From Candidatus Enterococcus stercoripullorum (GTDB lineage Bacteria; Bacillota; Bacilli; Lactobacillales; Enterococcaceae): DNA of 42,115 nucleotides. The position numbers and the translations under genes are program-made. Shown here one piece after another: positions 32,729 to 41,962 of the stretch. The notes under the pieces were generated by a model. It was not told where the DNA came from, did not search any database, and saw only the letters and a program-made list of their open reading frames with translations. Positions within the stretch are counted from its first letter, which is position 1. Every line of letters begins with the position of its first letter. Location: positions 1 to 42,115 of the forward strand of contig DWVH01000013.1 of assembly GCA_019120335.1 (NCBI GenBank), in the 5' to 3' direction.

Positions 32729-33856
32729 CTACCTCTTTTCCCCTATATATACTCTTGGAATACGCGGTGATAATAGACATGCTACCTCATAATGAATAGT
32801 ATCCACATAATCTGCCATATCTTGTAAGGTTCGTTCTTGACTACCATCACGCCCCACAATCGTCACTTTACTACCAAGTGGGACTTCTTTTGGCAAACGA
32901 ATCATCATCTGATCCATACATACTCTTCCAACAATTTCGCATAATTGGCCATCTACTAGCACCTGATAACCCTGGTATTTTCGAATAAAGCCATCCGCAT
33001 AACCAATTGGCACTGTTCCAATCCATTCGTCTTGCTGAGCCACATAAGTTTTCCCGTAGCCAATTCCTGTTCCTTTTTCAACAAACTTGACTTGGGTTAA
33101 CGCTGAAGTCAAAGATAAAGCTGGACGTAAAGTGATTGGTGATTCAAGCGCTTTGCCTGATGGATTTAACCCATACATCGAAATTCCTAAGCGTACGATA
33201 TTTCCTAAAGTCTCGTGCCAAAGTGTCGTGGCGCTATTTTCCACATGGACATATTTAGGCTGTTGAGATAATGAACCGAGTAAGGCTTTAAACATTGAAA
33301 TCTGCTGTTTAAAATAACTATCATCCTCTTGGTCAGCTGTTGAAAAATGAGTGAAAATTCCTTCAAAAACTAAATCTGAATGAGCGGATATTTTTGCTTC
33401 TGCTTGATGTAATTCTTCTTTGGTGCGAATACCGATCCGACTCATCCCACTATCGATTGCCAAGTGTAATAATAATGGTTTTGCTAATGATAAAGTTTGT
33501 ACCTTAGCAATTAATCCATTTAAATAATCCAAATCCACTACTGGAATACTGATTTCATATTCACTTGCTAATTTCAGTCCTTCATAATCAATCGGACCTA
33601 AAACAATAATCGGTTCTAAAAATCCATTTGTACGTAATTCTAGGGCTTCATCTAAGGTAGCCACACAAAAACCTACAGCACCAGCCTCGATTGCCGCCTT
33701 TGCAACTGGCAGCACGCCATGTCCATAGGCATCAGCTTTCACCACGGCAAAAATCGACTGACCCAAAGCTAGTTTTTGCTTATGTAATTCAATATTTTCT
33801 TTAATCGCAGACAAATCGACGGTAATTCTCGTCGGGCGATAATAAGAAGCCTGCAT
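32729..33856 (-). CDS. alr: Alanine racemase
   Basis: A 375-residue PLP enzyme that makes D-alanine for peptidoglycan and teichoic acids. PLP-binding Lys40 is in FAVVKADAYGHG, and the second catalytic Tyr is in VPIGYADGF (about residue 266). RVCMDQMMIRLP is also family-typical. Full length, ATG behind AAGGA. It lies 2 nt from acpS and 3 nt from mazF in one operon. Confidence 0.96.
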   Translation of the reverse strand: MQASYYRPTRITVDLSAIKENIELHKQKLALGQSIFAVVKADAYGHGVLPVAKAAIEAGAVGFCVATLDEALELRTNGFLEPIIVLGPIDYEGLKLASEYEISIPVVDLDYLNGLIAKVQTLSLAKPLLLHLAIDSGMSRIGIRTKEELHQAEAKISAHSDLVFEGIFTHFSTADQEDDSYFKQQISMFKALLGSLSQQPKYVHVENSATTLWHETLGNIVRLGISMYGLNPSGKALESPITLRPALSLTSALTQVKFVEKGTGIGYGKTYVAQQDEWIGTVPIGYADGFIRKYQGYQVLVDGQLCEIVGRVCMDQMMIRLPKEVPLGSKVTIVGRDGSQERTLQDMADYVDTIHYEVACLLSPRIPRVYIGEKR

Positions 33857-33858
33857 TG

Positions 33859-34221
33859 TTATTCCTTCTTTCTTGATTGTAAGAGAATTTGCGCAAAGGC
33901 TGTATCACGGGTATGGGTAATACTCACTAATACTTCTCCATCAAAAGGCGATTTTGTCACAATAGGCGCACCTTTATCATTCCGCAAAATTTCGATATCT
34001 TGGAAACCTACTGCGCCAATACCTGTATGCCATGCTTTAGAGAAGGCTTCTTTACATGCAAAACGACCACCTAAAAATTCCACCTGGCGTTTAAACGATA
34101 AACCTTCAAAAATCGCTAATTCATTGGGAGTCAATACCCGTTGGATGAAACTTGATTTCTTTTCGATAATTTCTTGAATACGATCTAACTCCACCGCATC
34201 GATGCCAATCCCTTGAATCAT
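33859..34221 (-). CDS. acpS: Holo-[acyl-carrier-protein] synthase
   Basis: A 120-residue phosphopantetheinyl transferase that activates acyl carrier protein. The metal-binding Asp is in GIGIDAVELDRI, and the second motif is GRFACKEAFSKAWHTGIG with the catalytic Glu. Ends with SITHTRDTAFAQILLQ. First gene of acpS-alr-mazF. Confidence 0.94.
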   Translation of the reverse strand: MIQGIGIDAVELDRIQEIIEKKSSFIQRVLTPNELAIFEGLSFKRQVEFLGGRFACKEAFSKAWHTGIGAVGFQDIEILRNDKGAPIVTKSPFDGEVLVSITHTRDTAFAQILLQSRKKE

Positions 34222-34372
34222 ATATCTCTCACTTTCTTCAAAACTACCTTCATTCTACCAAAATTTTCTTAAAAAAACAAAAAACATTCTGAAAATTTAA
34301 GAGTAATTTATGAACTGAAAACCTGTAACCGTCACCATTTATCAATTAATTCTCAAAAAAATATTGAAAAAT

Positions 34373-34425
34373 GAGAAAAACCAACTTAGCCACCTTCTCT
34401 ATTAGGTAAACCAAGTTGGTTAAAC
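34373..34425 (-). terminator. Terminator of cshA
   Basis: Perfect AACCAACTT/AAGTTGGTT stem (34379-34387 with 34413-34421), followed by TTTTTC on the minus strand. Confidence 0.8.
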
Positions 34426-34435
34426 GACTGATTAA

Positions 34436-35941
34436 TTAATGGTTACTACGGATCACAAAGCCACGTTTCTTTTCACCTTTATTGTTTTTGCGATTTTCAC
34501 GGCGTTTGTCTTTACCATAGTCTTTTTTATTGCGACCATATTTACCATCGCGGTTATAGTCACGACGATTACGTGAATTGCCGCCACGACGATTATTTTT
34601 ATTAAAGCCTTTTTTGCTAGGCGGTAATGGACGTTCTGGTGTAATCTTAACTGGCACCATATCTGCTGGGTCTTTAGCAATTGTTTTGACTAATAATGCT
34701 GCTAAATCTTGAGCAGAATATTCTTCTAACAATTCTTCAGCCGCTTGCATGTAACGATCCAAACCATTTTCGTCCATTTTTGCTTCAATTTCTTCCATTG
34801 CTTGACCTAATTGACCTTTGAAGGCTTCTTTTTCGGTTGGTGGACGTAATGGTGTCATGCGTTTTTTGGTTAAGTTTTCGATGACGTGTAAGTAACTCAT
34901 TTCATTTGGTGTGACAAAAGTGACGGATACCCCCATCTTACCGGCACGACCTGTACGACCAATACGGTGAACATAGCTTTCAGGGTCTTGTGGAATATCA
35001 TAGTTATAAACATGAGTCACACCAGAAATATCCAAGCCACGAGCGGCCACATCTGTTGCGACTAAGATATCTAAATCACCATTTTTAAAGCTACGTAAGA
35101 CACTCATTCGTTTTTGCTGAGATAAATCTCCGTGAATGCCCTCTGCTTTATAGCCGCGTGCTTCTAAACCTTTCGCTAATTCATCCACACGGCGTTTTGT
35201 ACGACCAAAGACAATCGTTAATTCAGGGGTTTGCACATCTAATAAACGTGTCATGATGTCAAATTTTTCATATTCTTTTGCACGTACAAAGAATTGCTCG
35301 ATTAAATCAGCAGTCATTTCTTTGGTTTTAATACGTACATGTTCTGGATTTTGCATGAATTGCACACCGATATTTTTGATTTCTGGTGGCATCGTTGCTG
35401 AGAATAATAGCGTTTGACGTTGCTCAGGTACTTTAGAGATAATAGCTTCGATATCTTCTAAAAATCCCATGTTTAACATTTCATCTGCTTCATCCAAGAC
35501 CAGAGTTTGTACAGTTGAAAGTTTTAATGTGTGACGGTTGATATGATCAAGCATTCGACCAGGTGTCCCAACAACGATATGGGGACGATTTTTTAGTTGT
35601 CGGATTTGGCGGTTAATATCCGCACCACCATAGACAGCTTGCACACGAATCTTCTTATCACGACCTAAGCGATATAATTCCTCTTGGGTTTGAATAGCCA
35701 ATTCACGAGTGGGAGCAATCACTAATCCTTGTAGTTGCGCATTGTTTGGATCAATCTTTTCCAACATAGGTAAACCAAATGCGGCTGTTTTCCCGGTACC
35801 TGTTTGTGCCTGTCCAATGACATCGCGACCTTCTAAAGCTAAAGGAATAGTCGCTTCTTGAATTGGGGTTGCCTCTTCAAATCCGCTACGTTCGATTGAA
35901 GATAATAATTCTTCTGATAAATTAAGTTCTGTAAATTTCAA
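34436..35941 (-). CDS. cshA: DEAD-box RNA helicase CshA
   Basis: A 501-residue helicase of the RNA degradosome/cold-shock type. Seen in order: Q-motif region, [14 protein letters not shown] (motif I), [13 protein letters not shown] (Ia), [13 protein letters not shown] (II), LFSATMPPE (III), [13 protein letters not shown] (V) and [13 protein letters not shown] (VI). A basic, Asn/Arg/Lys-rich, low-complexity C-terminal tail (about 445-501) binds RNA. The start is a TTG at 35939-35941: AGGAGG lies 6 nt upstream, while an upstream ATG of the same frame lies on the far side of that site. Its leader holds a 10-bp inverted repeat. Confidence 0.95.
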   Translation of the reverse strand: MKFTELNLSEELLSSIERSGFEEATPIQEATIPLALEGRDVIGQAQTGTGKTAAFGLPMLEKIDPNNAQLQGLVIAPTRELAIQTQEELYRLGRDKKIRVQAVYGGADINRQIRQLKNRPHIVVGTPGRMLDHINRHTLKLSTVQTLVLDEADEMLNMGFLEDIEAIISKVPEQRQTLLFSATMPPEIKNIGVQFMQNPEHVRIKTKEMTADLIEQFFVRAKEYEKFDIMTRLLDVQTPELTIVFGRTKRRVDELAKGLEARGYKAEGIHGDLSQQKRMSVLRSFKNGDLDILVATDVAARGLDISGVTHVYNYDIPQDPESYVHRIGRTGRAGKMGVSVTFVTPNEMSYLHVIENLTKKRMTPLRPPTEKEAFKGQLGQAMEEIEAKMDENGLDRYMQAAEELLEEYSAQDLAALLVKTIAKDPADMVPVKITPERPLPPSKKGFNKNNRRGGNSRNRRDYNRDGKYGRNKKDYGKDKRRENRKNNKGEKKRGFVIRSNH

Positions 35942-35972
35942 ATAAATCCTCCTAAATTGAGTAAACACTCGC

Positions 35973-36012
35973 TTAAATAGACGTTCATTTAGCATCTCGC
36001 TAGTCTATTTAA
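35973..36012 (-). promoter_or_regulatory. cshA leader hairpin
   Basis: Perfect 10-bp inverted repeat, TTAAATAGAC (35973-35982) and GTCTATTTAA (36003-36012), 20-nt loop, 30 nt before the ribosome site. Likely a 5' untranslated structure for cold or autoregulatory control. In the remaining sequence to 36256 I see only the ldh terminator. Confidence 0.55.
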
Positions 36013-36065
36013 ATTTTAGGCGATAAAACGATTGACAAATACTGCCAAATCATGGGTCTATACGT

Positions 36066-36097
36066 AAAGAAAAGGGCTAGGATAAAGATCTTAGCCC
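36066..36097 (-). terminator. Terminator of ldh
   Basis: GGGCTAAGAT/ATCCTAGCCC stem with one mismatch and a 4-nt loop, then TTTTCTTT on the minus strand. It lies 160 nt past the ldh stop. Confidence 0.7.
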
Positions 36098-36256
36098 AAT
36101 TATCTATCTATTAGAAAGCTTTACTTCCTATAATAAATTCTTTGCCAATTGTTTCATTGCACTTTTCCACCAAATAGCATATCATACTTTGAAACTTTCA
36201 GCAAGTTTTCAAGTTTTTTCATCTAATTTCTCAGTAGATTCTCATTTCAATTCTGA

Positions 36257-37204
36257 TTAATCCTTCACCGTAGCCAACACTTCACGTAATTGCGTCACTG
36301 ATTTTGCAAATTGAATTTTTTCTTTTGGATCTAGGCGGAGTTCAATAATTTCACGCACACCTTCTTGATTCACCACTGCAGGCACCCCAGTAAAGATGTC
36401 TTCTTCGCCAAATTCACCATTTAGATAAGCAGAAACCGGTAAAATGGTGTTTTCATTATTCAAAATCGCCTTTACAATCCGCGCAGTACTCATACCGATC
36501 CCATAGTAGGTAGCTTTTTTACGGTCAATGATTTCATAAGCAGCATTCTTCACTTTTTCCGCAATGCCTTCTAAATCATCAACATTCAAATGTTCATTAT
36601 TGACAATATATTCTAAAATTGGTTTGGCTCCCACTGTGGTATGGGACCAAACAGCCACTTCACTATCCCCATGTTCGCCGATGATATAGCCATGCACACT
36701 TCTTGGATCAAGGTGTAAACGCAAAGCCAATTCTTTTCTAAAACGGGTAGTATCTAGTGTCGTACCAGTACCGATGACGCGATTTTTAGGAAGTCCTGAA
36801 GTTTGCCAAGCGATATACGTCAAAACATCTACAGGATTAGAAGCAATCACTAAAGAACCATCGAAACCACTTGCCATAATTTCCGTAACGATGGATTTCA
36901 TGATTTTGGCGTTAATATCGACTAATTCTAAACGTGTTTGTCCTGGCTTTTGATTCGCACCGGCCGTAATTACAACAATATCTGCCTCCTTACAATCGCT
37001 ATAATCTCCAGACCAAACATTCACATTTTGACTACCCCATGCAACGCCATCTAAAAGGTCAAGCGCTTCTCCTTCTGCTTTTTCCTTATTTACATCAATC
37101 AATACTAATTCATTGGTAATGCCTTGATTAATCATAGAATAAGCAATACTTGTACCGACAAAACCTGTACCTACTACTACGACACGACGACTTGTTTTTT
37201 TCAT
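36257..37204 (-). CDS. ldh: L-lactate dehydrogenase
   Basis: A 315-residue NAD enzyme that reduces pyruvate to L-lactate. Seen: Rossmann [17 protein letters not shown] near the N-terminus, [30 protein letters not shown], and the catalytic histidine in [28 protein letters not shown] fits LDH rather than malate dehydrogenase. The ATG at 37204 has the better spacing to AAGGA; 37207 is possible. Extended -10 TGATATAAT at about 37257. It sits between murF and cshA, which are adjacent in E. faecalis as I recall it. Confidence 0.93.
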   Translation of the reverse strand: MKKTSRRVVVVGTGFVGTSIAYSMINQGITNELVLIDVNKEKAEGEALDLLDGVAWGSQNVNVWSGDYSDCKEADIVVITAGANQKPGQTRLELVDINAKIMKSIVTEIMASGFDGSLVIASNPVDVLTYIAWQTSGLPKNRVIGTGTTLDTTRFRKELALRLHLDPRSVHGYIIGEHGDSEVAVWSHTTVGAKPILEYIVNNEHLNVDDLEGIAEKVKNAAYEIIDRKKATYYGIGMSTARIVKAILNNENTILPVSAYLNGEFGEEDIFTGVPAVVNQEGVREIIELRLDPKEKIQFAKSVTQLREVLATVKD

Positions 37205-37419
37205 CATTCATTCCTTCTTTTCTATATATTATTTCTCTCAATTTTCTTACAAGTCTATTATATCACAAAATTTCAGTTATACATTTTTCTTCCCTTATAG
37301 CAACTATTCAAAAAAATAATGAAAGCTCATTCATGAAATGTCCAATCAAATTCTTCATGATAAACACAAAACGATAACCCAGCTACCTCTTTTCGATTAT
37401 TTTGCACATTGAAACCATA

Positions 37420-37447
37420 AAAATACGCCCTAACTATGTAGCTAGAG
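37420..37447 (-). terminator. Terminator of murF
   Basis: ACGCTCTAGCT/AGTTAGGGCGT stem with G-U pairs, then ATTTTTATGG on the minus strand. Confidence 0.65.
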
Positions 37448-37457
37448 CGTTTCTTGA

Positions 37458-38801
37458 TTATTCAGTTAAAAGACCGACTAATTCAGATAACTGCATCCCA
37501 TTACTTCCTTTCAGAATGACACTATCTGTTGGTTGAATCTCTTTTTTCACTTGTTCTAAAAAGGCTTGTCGTTGTGCTGGCGTAAAATAAGCATGCGGTA
37601 CGTTTAACTCAGTTAGACGATTGGCTAGTGCTTGCATTTGTTCGCCATAAAGGTAGACAAAATCGTAAAGTCCAACAATTGCTTCAGCCATACTTGCATG
37701 CATTGCTAAACTATCAGGTCCTAATTCCAACATATCTGCTAAAACAGCTATTCGACGTCCCGGCAAAGTGAGTCGACCAAAGCTTTCAAGTACGAGACGC
37801 ATAGCTGTTGGATTGGCGTTATAAACATCGCTTAAGAGTTTTGCCCCATTTTTTGCTTGTAACCACTGTGTGCGATTTTTAGTCAATTCCACTTGAGCCA
37901 AACCATTTTTGATTTGTTCGCTGGAAAGTCCTAAATAACGACCTACGCCATAAGCAATTAAAGCATTTTTAACATTATACCCACCTAAAACTGGAATGAC
38001 AAAAGTTTCTTCATTGACAACAAAAGAGGTACTTTCGCTGGTTTCATTTATTATTTCAGCTTGCAAATCTCCTTGTCCTAAGCCAAATGTTTGTACTTCT
38101 TGGCTAATCGGTGCAATCAAGTCTGCTAGTAAAGGTTCATCTGCTGGCACAAAAAGCACACCATCTTTCGCTAGACCATCCACAATTTCCATTTTCGCTT
38201 TAGCAATGTTTTTCCGTGAACCTAAATTTTCTAAATGTGCTTCTCCAATTAAAGTGATAGCCGCCACATCTGGTTGCCCTAATTGACTTAGAAAATGAAT
38301 TTCACCTGCATGATCCATTCCCATTTCTAAGATTAACACTTCTGTATCATCTGGCATATGTAGCATCGTGTAGGGTACACCTAAATCATTATTGTAATTG
38401 CCTTGGGTTTTATAGGTACGATATTTTTGCGCTAATACACTAGCCGTCATATCTTTGGTGGTTGTTTTCCCATTTGAACCGGTAATTGCCACCGTTTTTG
38501 GGCCGATTTTTTGTTTATAATACTGTGCAAGTGTCTGAAAAGCTTTCGTGACATCTGCAACGGGTAGAACCACTAAATCACTCGGTACCTCTACTCTATC
38601 TTTTTGCCATAAAGTGACAATCGCGCCATTTTCTTTTGCTGCGCGGACAAAATCATGACCATCGCGCGTTCCAGAAAGTGGTACAAATAAACCATCTTTT
38701 TCGATTTTACGGCTATCAAACTCCACGCTAGAAATTTCTCGCTCATCTACTATGCCAGAAATTCCTAAGACTTGTGCTATTTCTTTAATTGTTAATTTCA
38801 T
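37458..38801 (-). CDS. murF: UDP-MurNAc-tripeptide--D-alanyl-D-alanine ligase
   Basis: A 447-residue Mur ligase that adds D-Ala-D-Ala to the peptidoglycan precursor. Starts MKLTIKEIAQVLGISG; the ATP motif is AITGSNGKTTTKDM (about residue 105), then GNYNNDLGVPYTML, LEMGMDHAGEI, GGYNVKNALIAYGVG and LSDVYNANPTAM. The frame continues 8 codons upstream, but the ATG at 38801 gives the family N-terminus. The substrate maker Ddl is encoded just upstream; a terminator lies between. Confidence 0.95.
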   Translation of the reverse strand: MKLTIKEIAQVLGISGIVDEREISSVEFDSRKIEKDGLFVPLSGTRDGHDFVRAAKENGAIVTLWQKDRVEVPSDLVVLPVADVTKAFQTLAQYYKQKIGPKTVAITGSNGKTTTKDMTASVLAQKYRTYKTQGNYNNDLGVPYTMLHMPDDTEVLILEMGMDHAGEIHFLSQLGQPDVAAITLIGEAHLENLGSRKNIAKAKMEIVDGLAKDGVLFVPADEPLLADLIAPISQEVQTFGLGQGDLQAEIINETSESTSFVVNEETFVIPVLGGYNVKNALIAYGVGRYLGLSSEQIKNGLAQVELTKNRTQWLQAKNGAKLLSDVYNANPTAMRLVLESFGRLTLPGRRIAVLADMLELGPDSLAMHASMAEAIVGLYDFVYLYGEQMQALANRLTELNVPHAYFTPAQRQAFLEQVKKEIQPTDSVILKGSNGMQLSELVGLLTE

Positions 38802-38856
38802 TTTTCTTTGTCTCCAATCTGTCAAGGGTACTCAATATTCACCTACTAACTTTCAA

Positions 38857-38892
38857 CGAAAAACACCTCTGCATGATGGCTGCAAAGGTGTT
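38857..38892 (-). terminator. Terminator between ddl and murF
   Basis: AACACCTTTGCA/TGCAGAGGTGTT stem (38862-38873 with 38881-38892), followed by TTTTTC on the minus strand. murF expression may depend on read-through or its own promoter. Confidence 0.85.
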
Positions 38893-38905
38893 AGGGATAT
38901 TGATT

Positions 38906-39982
38906 TTACAATTTATCGCCATCGGGAGCTTCTGTAATTAAGGTTTGACGTTGGTTAAAGCGATTCAAACCTAATTGAATTAACTCTTCAATTAAATCGC
39001 CATAAGGTAAGCCCATTTTTTCCCAAAGGCTAGGATACATACTAAATTGTGTAAATCCAGGCATTGTGTTTAATTCATTTAAAAATAATTCATTCTTATT
39101 CGTTAAAAAGAAATCACAACGACTTAATCCTGAGCCACCAAGCATAGTATAAGCTTTTTTCGCATACTCCTGCGCTTTTTGTTGGACTTCATCTGGTACT
39201 TCTGCTGGAATTTGCATCACAATTTTGTTATCGATATATTTAGAATGATAATCGTAAAAAGCGACATCTTTAACAATCTCACCCGCCATAGTTGTACGAA
39301 CATCTTCATTTCCTAAAACAGCGACTTCAATTTCACGCGCTTCAATACCTTGCTCAATAATGACTCTTGTATCATATAAGAAAGCTTCATTTAATGCCAC
39401 TTCTAATTCTTCACGGTTTTCAGCTTTAGAAATGCCGACACTTGAGCCTAAATTAGCCGGCTTAACAAACATCGGATATAACAAAGAACCTTCGCATTGT
39501 TCAAAAATTAACTGCGGATTTTGCTTCCACTGCATCGCTAGAACGGGAACATAAGGTACTTGTGGAATGCCACCTGATTGTAAGACATATTTTGTCATGA
39601 TTTTATCCATACTACAAGCACTTGCTAAAACACCAGTACCGACATAAGGCATTTTTAATGTCTCTAAAAAACCTTGAATTGTTCCATCTTCCCCATTGGG
39701 ACCGTGTAATAGTGGGAAAACAATCGTGCCTTCTTCTTTAATTGCACCTGGATTAATTATTTGACCTGTTTTCCCCTCCCCTTCCCAAGTTAAGTGCAAC
39801 ACTTCTTGGCTTTCAGGTTTTTTGGCTAATAATGGGCCTTTAACCCACTGACCATTTTTGGTAATATACACTAATTGAACTTGATAATAATCGTAATATA
39901 TTGCGTTTAAGACGGAAAATGCTGACAAAATAGAAACCTCATGTTCAGCACTTTGTCCACCATATAATAATGTGATCTTCAC
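38906..39982 (-). CDS. ddl: D-alanine--D-alanine ligase
   Basis: A 358-residue ATP-grasp ligase. Seen: ITLLYGGQSAEHEVSILSAF at the N-terminus, HGPNGEDGTIQGFLE, VGTGVLASACSMDK, PMFVKPANLGSSVGISKA and NELNTMPGFTQFSMYP. The loop FYDYHSKYID carries the Tyr of D-Ala-D-Ala-forming enzymes, so a vancomycin-susceptible dipeptide terminus is expected rather than D-Ala-D-Lac. Normal length. Confidence 0.96.
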   Translation of the reverse strand: MKITLLYGGQSAEHEVSILSAFSVLNAIYYDYYQVQLVYITKNGQWVKGPLLAKKPESQEVLHLTWEGEGKTGQIINPGAIKEEGTIVFPLLHGPNGEDGTIQGFLETLKMPYVGTGVLASACSMDKIMTKYVLQSGGIPQVPYVPVLAMQWKQNPQLIFEQCEGSLLYPMFVKPANLGSSVGISKAENREELEVALNEAFLYDTRVIIEQGIEAREIEVAVLGNEDVRTTMAGEIVKDVAFYDYHSKYIDNKIVMQIPAEVPDEVQQKAQEYAKKAYTMLGGSGLSRCDFFLTNKNELFLNELNTMPGFTQFSMYPSLWEKMGLPYGDLIEELIQLGLNRFNQRQTLITEAPDGDKL

Positions 39983-40085
39983 AAATTTTTCCTCCTATTA
40001 ATCTGGTGTATTGCTAAAAACGCTTTGCTCTTGGCTATTTTATCACAAATTCAAGCAAAAATATAGAAAACTCGTAAAAATTAAC

Positions 40086-40535
40086 CTAATTTATCACGGA
40101 CAATAAAAAATTACGTAAATTCGCTTTAAAAAATGCCCGGCCAGATTGTGTAAATGTTTTAGGGCCTTTTGTTTTCAGCCTAGCTTTTCGCATCTTTTCA
40201 GAAAGATACCGTTGCTCAAGTAAAAAATCAATTGTTTCTGGCAAATATTGATTTCCTGAATGATGAAAAACAGCCAAACATTTATTCATCGCCATCGAAG
40301 CCAAGCCATAATCATGCGTAATTAGTATATCATCCGTTTTTAACTGATTCATAATTGCATAGTCAGCTTGCTGCGCTCCTTTATCAACATAAACAAATTG
40401 AACATAACTAGGGTATTCTTTTGTCGTATAATGCGCAACACTTGTTACAATTAAAATTGGCAAATCAAAGTTAGCAGCCAGACTCATCGCTTCTTCCTTG
40501 ACTGGACAACCATCGCCATCAATCACAATCCGCAT
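40086..40535 (-). CDS. UPF0178 (YaiI/YqxD) family protein
   Basis: A 149-residue protein of the YaiI/YqxD family, with MRIVIDGDGCPVKEEAMSLA, VDKGAQQADYAIMNQLKTDD, ILITHDYGLASMAMNK and SGRAFFKANLRNFL. The fold is PIN-like with conserved acidic residues, but no function is proven. The frame is open to 40664; the ATG at 40535 (or 40538) behind GGGGG gives the family start. Confidence 0.9.
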   Translation of the reverse strand: MRIVIDGDGCPVKEEAMSLAANFDLPILIVTSVAHYTTKEYPSYVQFVYVDKGAQQADYAIMNQLKTDDILITHDYGLASMAMNKCLAVFHHSGNQYLPETIDFLLEQRYLSEKMRKARLKTKGPKTFTQSGRAFFKANLRNFLLSVIN

Positions 40536-40722
40536 CATACATCCCCCATTCTTTATATCTTTAAGCAAATTATACCATATTCCTCCATTTATCACACAAA
40601 GCAGCAACTCAAATAAAATAAAAATCGCACCGAACATTTTTGAATGAAAACTAACTTTAATCATCTACCACCCAACGATCCAAATATAAAGAAACGAGGA
40701 CCATCATTTATACTTTATTTCG

Positions 40723-40737
40723 TTCAAACGTTTTGAA
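40723..40737. promoter_or_regulatory. Palindrome upstream of the UPF0178 gene
   Basis: TTCAAACGTTTTGAA, a near-perfect palindrome with a central CG typical of LacI/CcpA-type operators but not matching the cre consensus well. Elsewhere in 40665-40860 I see nothing. Confidence 0.3.
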
Positions 40738-40867
40738 AAATCGAGCTGCTAATGAGTATCATACACCAATGATTTTCAAATCGAGTCATGAAAAAATCAT
40801 AACTGTTGAATGCTGTTGCGTGTTTACACAATTTGAAATTATTTCCTTAAACTAATCATTTTTTCAA

Positions 40868-40900
40868 CAAAAAAACCTACCCCTTCAATCAGAGGTAGGC
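40868..40900 (-). terminator. Terminator of the putative RNA upstream of udk
   Basis: CCTACCTC/GGGGTAGG stem (40876-40899) followed by TTTTTTT on the minus strand. Confidence 0.85.
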
Positions 40901-40909
40901 TATCCAGAA

Positions 40910-41053
40910 CTAGAAAATTAGCCGAGATTTCCTTATCCACAATGAAATCTCCAACACCTGCAATCCGGCAGTATATGTGTTGCTGGCTGCGTCTGCTAAA
41001 TCAATAGCATTCGGCTCATCGCATGCTTTTAATTTACCATAAATCTTTCCCAT
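40910..41053 (-). CDS. Possible 47-residue small protein (alternative reading of the structured RNA)
   Basis: An open frame from ATG 41051-41053, starting MGKIYGKLKACDEPNAIDLA and ending in LWIRKSRLIF, stop TAG at 40910-40912. There is no ribosome site before it, which argues against translation. It overlaps all the hairpins of the putative RNA. Confidence 0.2.
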   Translation of the reverse strand: MGKIYGKLKACDEPNAIDLADAASNTYTAGLQVLEISLWIRKSRLIF

Positions 41054-41183
41054 TTGCTAGAAAAACAATATATAGAAACCGTTTTCTTTAATTACCGAAC
41101 TTTTTTCTTGTTTTTAACTAGCTTTTTACTACAATTTTCATTATAATTAAAGGCAGTGTAAAAAGCGTGAAAGAGGTAATAAA

Positions 41184-41813
41184 ATGTCCAAGAAAAAGCC
41201 GATCATTATTGGAGTAAGTGGTGGTTCAGGAAGTGGAAAAACAAGTGTCAGTCGAGCCATTTATAATCATTTTCCCAATCACTCAATTATGATGTTAGAG
41301 CATGACTCTTATTACAAAGATCAAAGTCATCTAACCTTTGAAGAACGATTAAAAACAAATTATGACCATCCTTTTGCATTTGATACAGACCTTTTAATCG
41401 AACATCTAGAAAAACTTTTAAACTACGAAACAATTGAAAAACCAGTATATGACTATGTCGCTCATACTAGAAGTACTGAAACAATTATCCAAGAACCTAA
41501 AGAAGTTATTATTTTAGAAGGCATCTTGATATTGGAAGATAAACGTTTGCGTGATTTAATGGATATTAAAATTTATGTGGATACCGATGACGATATTCGC
41601 ATCATCCGCCGAATTAAGCGTGATATGGTTGAACGCGGCCGTACACTTGATTCCATTATTGAGCAATATTTAGGTGTCGTTAAACCAATGTATCACCAGT
41701 TTATCGAACCAACTAAACGTTATGCCGATGTGATTGTTCCTGAAGGTGGCGAAAATCATGTCGCCATCGATTTGATTAATACAAAAGTTGCTACTTATTT
41801 CCAAAAAGCTTGA
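41184..41813 (+). CDS. udk: Uridine kinase
   Basis: A 209-residue nucleoside kinase that phosphorylates uridine and cytidine for pyrimidine salvage. P-loop GGSGSGKT is at residues 13-20, with [19 protein letters not shown] and [18 protein letters not shown] in the substrate site, then [12 protein letters not shown] and [20 protein letters not shown]. Start ATG with GAAAGAGG upstream and a TATAAT -10 near 41142. Monocistronic. Confidence 0.95.
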   Translation: MSKKKPIIIGVSGGSGSGKTSVSRAIYNHFPNHSIMMLEHDSYYKDQSHLTFEERLKTNYDHPFAFDTDLLIEHLEKLLNYETIEKPVYDYVAHTRSTETIIQEPKEVIILEGILILEDKRLRDLMDIKIYVDTDDDIRIIRRIKRDMVERGRTLDSIIEQYLGVVKPMYHQFIEPTKRYADVIVPEGGENHVAIDLINTKVATYFQKA

Positions 41814-41831
41814 TTCATTCAGGCTTTTTTC
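41803..41831 (+). terminator. Terminator of udk
   Basis: AAAAAGC/GCTTTTT stem with an inner TGA/TCA extension; the stop codon lies inside the stem. Confidence 0.8.
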
Positions 41832-41862
41832 TTTTGCATTTCTCATGCTTAGTAACAAATAG

Positions 41863-41905
41863 ACACCATCTCTCAGCATTATCGTGTGGATGGTGTTCAT
41901 TTTAT
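41863..41905. terminator. Possible terminator of the right-edge gene
   Basis: Perfect ACACCATC/GATGGTGT stem (41863-41896). The T-rich side is on the plus strand; on the minus strand only CTATTTGTT follows, so direction is uncertain. Confidence 0.5.
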
Positions 41906-41962
41906 TTTGTATCATTGTATTTTATTTGCATGAATCCATGATAGAATACCGACAAGATTGAC

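Larger units (their letters stand above)
40866..41063 (-). ncRNA. Putative multi-helix small RNA upstream of udk (antisense direction)
   Basis: A closing helix, AGCCGA/TCGGCT (41011-41016 with 40920-40925), encloses three hairpins: GCTA/TAGC (40995-41008), AACAC..TGC/GCA..GTGTT (40953-40981) and GAGATTTC/GAAATCTC (40924-40951, perfect 8 bp). It is followed by an intrinsic terminator at 40868-40900. A cre-like palindrome, AGAAAACGGTTTCT (41074-41087), and a TATATT -10 (about 41066-41071) could form its promoter; the -35 is weak. The layout is riboswitch-like or that of a trans-acting RNA. I recognise no known family, and no gene follows within 300 nt after the terminator except the UPF0178 gene. 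Confidence 0.4.
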
